A program made the position numbers and the translations under genes. A DNA stretch of 64,000 bases, taken from Flavobacteriales bacterium UBA7666. GTDB lineage: Bacteria; Bacteroidota; Bacteroidia; Flavobacteriales_D; Crocinitomicaceae. This document shows, piece after piece, positions 60,671 through 64,000 of the stretch (the first letter of the stretch is position 1; every line of letters starts with the position of its first letter). The notes beneath the pieces were generated by a model. It had not been told where the DNA came from. It worked only from the letters and a program-made list of their open reading frames with translations, and ran no database searches. The stretch spans positions 289,840 to 353,839 of the forward strand of contig DLHO01000027.1 in assembly GCA_002483265.1 (NCBI GenBank), in the 5' to 3' direction.

Positions 60671-62740
60671 TTAAACCTTATCCTTAAAGACGATGATAAC
60701 GGCCATTTGCTGATCGCTATGGATGGTTATGGTACCTGCAATTTGTTTCACCATCAATTGAACCAAGGTAAGTCCGAGGCTGGATTGATCTACAGGGGTA
60801 TCTTTTGTTTGTAATCCTACTCCGTTGTCTTTTACGCTAAAGATCCAGGTGTCTGAATCGGCTTCAAACGATAGGGAAACAGCTAGTTCACCTTCTTCAT
60901 TGGGGAAGGCGTATTTTAACGAGTTTGTAATCAATTCATTCAGGACGATGGCCAAAGGCATTGCCAGTTTGGTGTGAAAAGAAACGGAAGGAACGGACAC
61001 CTTCAGTTTTACCTGAGGCTTCGATTCCAACAGCGATGAGTAAAAATCGAGAACACCGTTGAAATAATCCTGCATATTAACCTCTAATTTTGACTCTCCA
61101 AGATGCAGCAATTGGTGCATTACTGACATAGATTGGATGCGGTTTTCGCTTTTCAACAGGTAATCCCGGATTTCGTTGTTTTCCGTTGAATCGGCTTGAA
61201 TAGATAGTAAAGAGGAAATCATCTGCAGGCTATTATTGACCCGATGATGTACTTCTTGAAGTAAAATTTCCTTGTGTTGGTTTTCATTGGCAAGGAAGGC
61301 GGCCAATTTCTTCCGGTTGTTAATCGAACGCCGTGCAAAGTACCAGATAACAAGTCCCGATAGTGAAAAGATAATCAGAATAATTACGAGGTATCTTTTT
61401 TGTTGGCTGCTCAGTTTGTTTTGCTCATTGAGTTGCGCAATTGCCTTATCGTGTTTGCGTTGCTCCAAATCGGTTTTCTTGTCAAATGAATATTGCAGAA
61501 CCGTTCGGTAACTTTTTTCTTCAGCCTCCTGATTGATAATGCTATCTCGATAAGAAAGCCACTGTTTCTGATGCTCGAAAGCGGATTTATAATCGTTTGA
61601 GGCACTGTCCAATTGTATCATGGCTGAATACGAGTCCCTGATGTTTTGCTTTTCACGGATATCGAAACTCTGACGGAGTGATGAATCGATCAGCGCTTTT
61701 GCTTTTTTCAAGTCCCCAAGTTTGATGTAAACTTTAGACATGGTCAAATAGGAATTCGTTGTTTCACTAATCTCATCAACAGACAAGCTGTTCTTCAGTG
61801 AGGTCTCACAAATTGCAATCGCTTCGCGGTATTTACCTGTTTTGTAATACAATTTTGCTTTGTCGTTATAGACGATTGCCAAACCAAGTCGATCATCGAT
61901 GGATGAATAAACACGAATTGCCTTATCGTACATTATCAAAGCTTCCGGATACCTTTTCAGATCCTTATAAACAATTCCTGTATTTACATAAGCATTTCCT
62001 ATTCCATCTTTATCTTGCAGGTGAAGAGCAAGTTTTAAGGACTTCCTGTACATTGCCAAAGCTGACACTTCGTTACCTAAATCCGCATAAACATTCCCAA
62101 TGGAATTGTATTCATCCACCTTTCCACTGTCGTCCTTCAACTTGTCGTAATTTCTCAAAGATTTGAAATGCATTTTCAGTGATTCCGGAAGATTCCCGAG
62201 GGAATAGTAGGTAACTCCCAAATTTTGATAGACGTCTGCAAGTAAATCCGTGTTTTTTGTACGTTTACCAAACTTGAGCGCGTAAAAGTAGCAACGCAAT
62301 GAATTTTTATAATCGCTCCTGATGTCATAGATCGTTCCGATATTCACCAATGCATTCACGAAAGAAAGTTCGTCCCCGTATTTTCTACTGTATTCCATGG
62401 AACGGTGATACATTTTCATCGCTTTATCATATCTTCCATCATATCCATAGGTAAACCCCAAATTGGAGTAAGAGATAATGATGCCTGTTTTGTCATCAAT
62501 TTTTTTTGCTAATGACAGTGCCCTCCATCCGTATTTTAGAGAAGTGTAAAAATCACCTTCATCTATAAAATTTGCGCACAAGCGATTCAAGGTGTTAACC
62601 TGATTGCTATCCAATTTAGCGACTTTCAATTCGTTTAACAGTTTCTTTTGTTTGGTAGTTTGTCCAAAACAATCAGAAGCACAAGAGATTACAACAATCA
62701 ATGAAGTAAGAAGGAAAGAGGTAATTGATCGTTTGTTCAT
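60671..62740 (-). CDS. TPR histidine kinase (HisKA_2 type)
   Basis: From ATG 62740 (MNKRSITSFLLTSLIVVISC) the protein has 689 residues: a signal or lipoprotein-type start, about ten TPR units (SNLGFTYGYDGRYDKAMKMY; NIGTIYDIRSDYKNSLRCY), a membrane helix (YLVIILIIFSLSGLVIWYF), a HisKA_2 helix with the acceptor His498/499 (LLQEVHHRVNNSLQM) and an HATPase domain (LNELITNSLKYAFPNEEGE; VKDNGVGL). It lies 138 nt downstream of the LytTR regulator on the same strand and should be its kinase. The longer frame to 62869 has no signal and is not used. Confidence 0.9.
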   Translation of the reverse strand: MNKRSITSFLLTSLIVVISCASDCFGQTTKQKKLLNELKVAKLDSNQVNTLNRLCANFIDEGDFYTSLKYGWRALSLAKKIDDKTGIIISYSNLGFTYGYDGRYDKAMKMYHRSMEYSRKYGDELSFVNALVNIGTIYDIRSDYKNSLRCYFYALKFGKRTKNTDLLADVYQNLGVTYYSLGNLPESLKMHFKSLRNYDKLKDDSGKVDEYNSIGNVYADLGNEVSALAMYRKSLKLALHLQDKDGIGNAYVNTGIVYKDLKRYPEALIMYDKAIRVYSSIDDRLGLAIVYNDKAKLYYKTGKYREAIAICETSLKNSLSVDEISETTNSYLTMSKVYIKLGDLKKAKALIDSSLRQSFDIREKQNIRDSYSAMIQLDSASNDYKSAFEHQKQWLSYRDSIINQEAEEKSYRTVLQYSFDKKTDLEQRKHDKAIAQLNEQNKLSSQQKRYLVIILIIFSLSGLVIWYFARRSINNRKKLAAFLANENQHKEILLQEVHHRVNNSLQMISSLLSIQADSTENNEIRDYLLKSENRIQSMSVMHQLLHLGESKLEVNMQDYFNGVLDFYSSLLESKPQVKLKVSVPSVSFHTKLAMPLAIVLNELITNSLKYAFPNEEGELAVSLSFEADSDTWIFSVKDNGVGLQTKDTPVDQSSLGLTLVQLMVKQIAGTITIHSDQQMAVIIVFKDKV

Positions 62741-62878
62741 TCTGTTTCCAATATAGACGTGTTTGTTGTTTTCGTATTTGGGTCGCAAGCAACAAATTTT
62801 AAAGCATTTGTACAAAAGAATGGGATGAACTGCTTGGTTTTGTATATACCCGACCAAATTTTCAACCATTGCCGTTCT

Positions 62879-63580
62879 TTATTTGATGAGTTCCATCAGA
62901 TTTTCCCGATAGGTTCTGCCAACCGGTAACTTGATGTTTTTGATTATCACATACCCGGAAGCAAATTCGGTTATTTTCTTTCGGTTCACTACAAAGGACC
63001 GATGAATACGAATAAAATCGTTTTCGGGTAATTGCTGGTGCAAATCGGTGATCACGAATCTCAGCAGACGTTTTTTTTGTGTTTCGGTATGTAACAAGGT
63101 GTAATTTCCCTCAGCTTCTAACCATAAAATTTCTTCATGTGGTACTTGAGCCGTCGCCCGCCCGTCCTTTACAATTAAGTACTGATCCACAAGTCTGGAT
63201 TCGGTGCTTGAATTGAACAGAGCCAATTCAATAGCAATCAGTAAATCTTCCCTTTTAAAAGGTTTTACCAAATAGGCATTTGGATGTGTGAATTTTGCCT
63301 TGGTAATAACATCAATACCGGAGTGGGAGGTGATGTAAATAAACGGAATCTGGTACTTCTGGTGCAATAAATTTCCCAAATCGATTCCTGTTTGTTTACC
63401 TAACAGCATGATATCGGTTAAAACCATTTGAGGATTCCCGGTTTCGATAACAGAAATGGCATCTTCCACATTGGTGACGCAAATCGTAGATGTGTAACCA
63501 ACACTTGCCAAGACCCTGGAAATATGTTCCGCTATAAGCAGCTCATCTTCAACAATTAATATCAGTCCTTTCGGTTGCAT
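62879..63580 (-). CDS. LytTR-family response regulator
   Basis: The 233-residue protein has a receiver domain (Glu11/Asp12 in VEDELLIAEH, phospho-acceptor Asp56 in LTDIMLLG, Lys106 in LVKPFKRED) and a C-terminal LytTR DNA-binding domain (EEILWLEAEGNYTLLHT; FIRIHRSFVVNRKKI). LytTR proteins bind paired direct repeats upstream of target genes. It is the first gene of an operon with the TPR kinase. This kinase-regulator pairing is common in Bacteroidetes. Confidence 0.93.
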   Translation of the reverse strand: MQPKGLILIVEDELLIAEHISRVLASVGYTSTICVTNVEDAISVIETGNPQMVLTDIMLLGKQTGIDLGNLLHQKYQIPFIYITSHSGIDVITKAKFTHPNAYLVKPFKREDLLIAIELALFNSSTESRLVDQYLIVKDGRATAQVPHEEILWLEAEGNYTLLHTETQKKRLLRFVITDLHQQLPENDFIRIHRSFVVNRKKITEFASGYVIIKNIKLPVGRTYRENLMELIK

Positions 63581-63890
63581 TTGTGAACATTTTAATAAAT
63601 GAAAAGACGTCCGTAAACCTTGAATTTATATGCGTTCCACACTTTTTATAAAGCACAACGAAGTTATGAAACTTTCGGATGGATGATGTTAGTTTCCCTT
63701 ATTTTTTCATTGAAAAAAGTGAAAAAAACCCTTGAAAACGAAAAAGTTAAATCTGAAACAAACAGCGATAACACATTATTTTTTCAGTGGATGCTTGCAT
63801 TTTAATAAAAAGAGTGTATCTTTGCACTCCACTAACGGAAACGTCTGTTAGTAATCAAGTAGAAAATAGCAATAGTTATAAAAGATATAT
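63581..63890. other. Spacer with the tRNA promoter
   Basis: A 61-codon frame at 63620 has no gene-like features and is not called. Besides the promoter at 63795-63824, a hairpin ACTAAC/GTTAGT (63831-63852) lies between promoter and tRNA. Nothing else is seen. Confidence 0.4.
63795..63824 (+). promoter_or_regulatory. Promoter of the tRNA gene
   Basis: TTG (63795-63797) is followed after 19 nt by TATCTTTG (63817-63824), an exact TAnnTTTG box. The transcript would start near 63831, about 60 nt before the tRNA. Confidence 0.6.
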
Positions 63891-63965
63891 TGCGGGGTGG
63901 AGCAGTTGGTAGCTCGTCGGGCTCATAACCCGAACGTCGTTGGTTCAAATCCAGGCCCGCAACCA
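63891..63965 (+). tRNA. Initiator-type tRNA-Met (anticodon CAT)
   Basis: The 75-nt gene folds with acceptor TGCGGGG, D-stem GAGC/GCTC, anticodon arm TCGGG-CTCATAA-CCCGA and encoded CCA. Three G-C pairs in the anticodon stem and A11-T24 mark an initiator tRNA. Two things are odd. Position 1 is T, pairing with A72, where bacterial initiators usually have an unpaired C1/A72. The 3' half is one base short: after the T loop only 11 bases precede the discriminator, so the T stem has four pairs and position 7 faces G66. This may be a real variant, a decaying copy or a sequence error. Confidence 0.8.
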
Positions 63966-64000
63966 AAATTCTTTGCTTCTTGTTGTTTTTCTTAAACAAG

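Noticed and set aside
63620..63805. 61-codon plus-strand frame before the tRNA
   Set aside because: AT-rich, Lys-rich chance frame that overlaps the tRNA promoter region; no homology recognised.

Overview
The window is chromosomal DNA of a Bacteroidetes bacterium, most likely order Flavobacteriales and plausibly a Fluviicola/Crocinitomicaceae-type member (the family is inference). Supporting signs are six large secreted proteins with type IX secretion (T9SS) tails of both the A and B type, promoters with the Bacteroidetes -7 box TAnnTTTG and almost no Shine-Dalgarno sequences, membrane-anchored TPR-AraC and TPR-kinase regulators, and AT-leaning DNA.

Region 1 (1-3.3 kb) holds the end of a LodA-like quinoprotein amino-acid oxidase and its LodB-like flavoprotein partner, then a 56-codon remnant of a membrane-protein gene. 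Region 2 (3.6-19.4 kb) is the highlight: a compact RiPP island. It has a TPR-AraC regulator, a TolC-HlyD-C39 peptidase/ABC exporter operon, a graspetide-type 'grasp-with-spasm' operon (precursor, ATP-grasp ligase, SPASM protein), a lanthipeptide operon (two tandem precursors plus LanC), a divergent third lanthipeptide precursor followed by a full-length LanB, a small HTH protein, and a possible fifth precursor. Three copies of a 21-bp palindrome (CARTCCG-N7-CGGAYTG) each lie exactly 8 bp from a -7 box and together serve four promoters. They tie exporter, graspetide and lanthipeptide genes into one regulon. Each of the four firm precursor genes is followed by a strong stem-loop.

Region 3 (19.5-26.9 kb) has a two-helix membrane protein whose 3' end matches the remnant on the other flank of the RiPP island, a homomeric-type ABC exporter, a MITE-like inverted repeat, and a TetR-TolC-HlyD-MFS multidrug efflux operon with a perfect TetR operator. 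Region 4 (27-40.8 kb) is mostly housekeeping: a YqhD-type alcohol dehydrogenase, an unknown protein, dxs, an AEC transporter, asnS, a large T9SS cargo protein, rpoN, a PAP2-like membrane protein and a small secreted protein.

Region 5 (40.8-53.4 kb) carries two tandem, partly duplicated T9SS type B surface proteins, a metallo-beta-lactamase-fold hydrolase, a TPR histidine kinase with its NarL/LuxR regulator, a beta-propeller T9SS protein and an SGNH-like T9SS protein. Region 6 (53.4-64 kb) has the ribosome-assembly GTPases der and era, two small membrane/envelope proteins, a repeat-rich spacer, an FG-GAP/VCBS T9SS protein, a LytTR regulator with its TPR histidine kinase, and an initiator-type tRNA-Met with an irregular 3' half.
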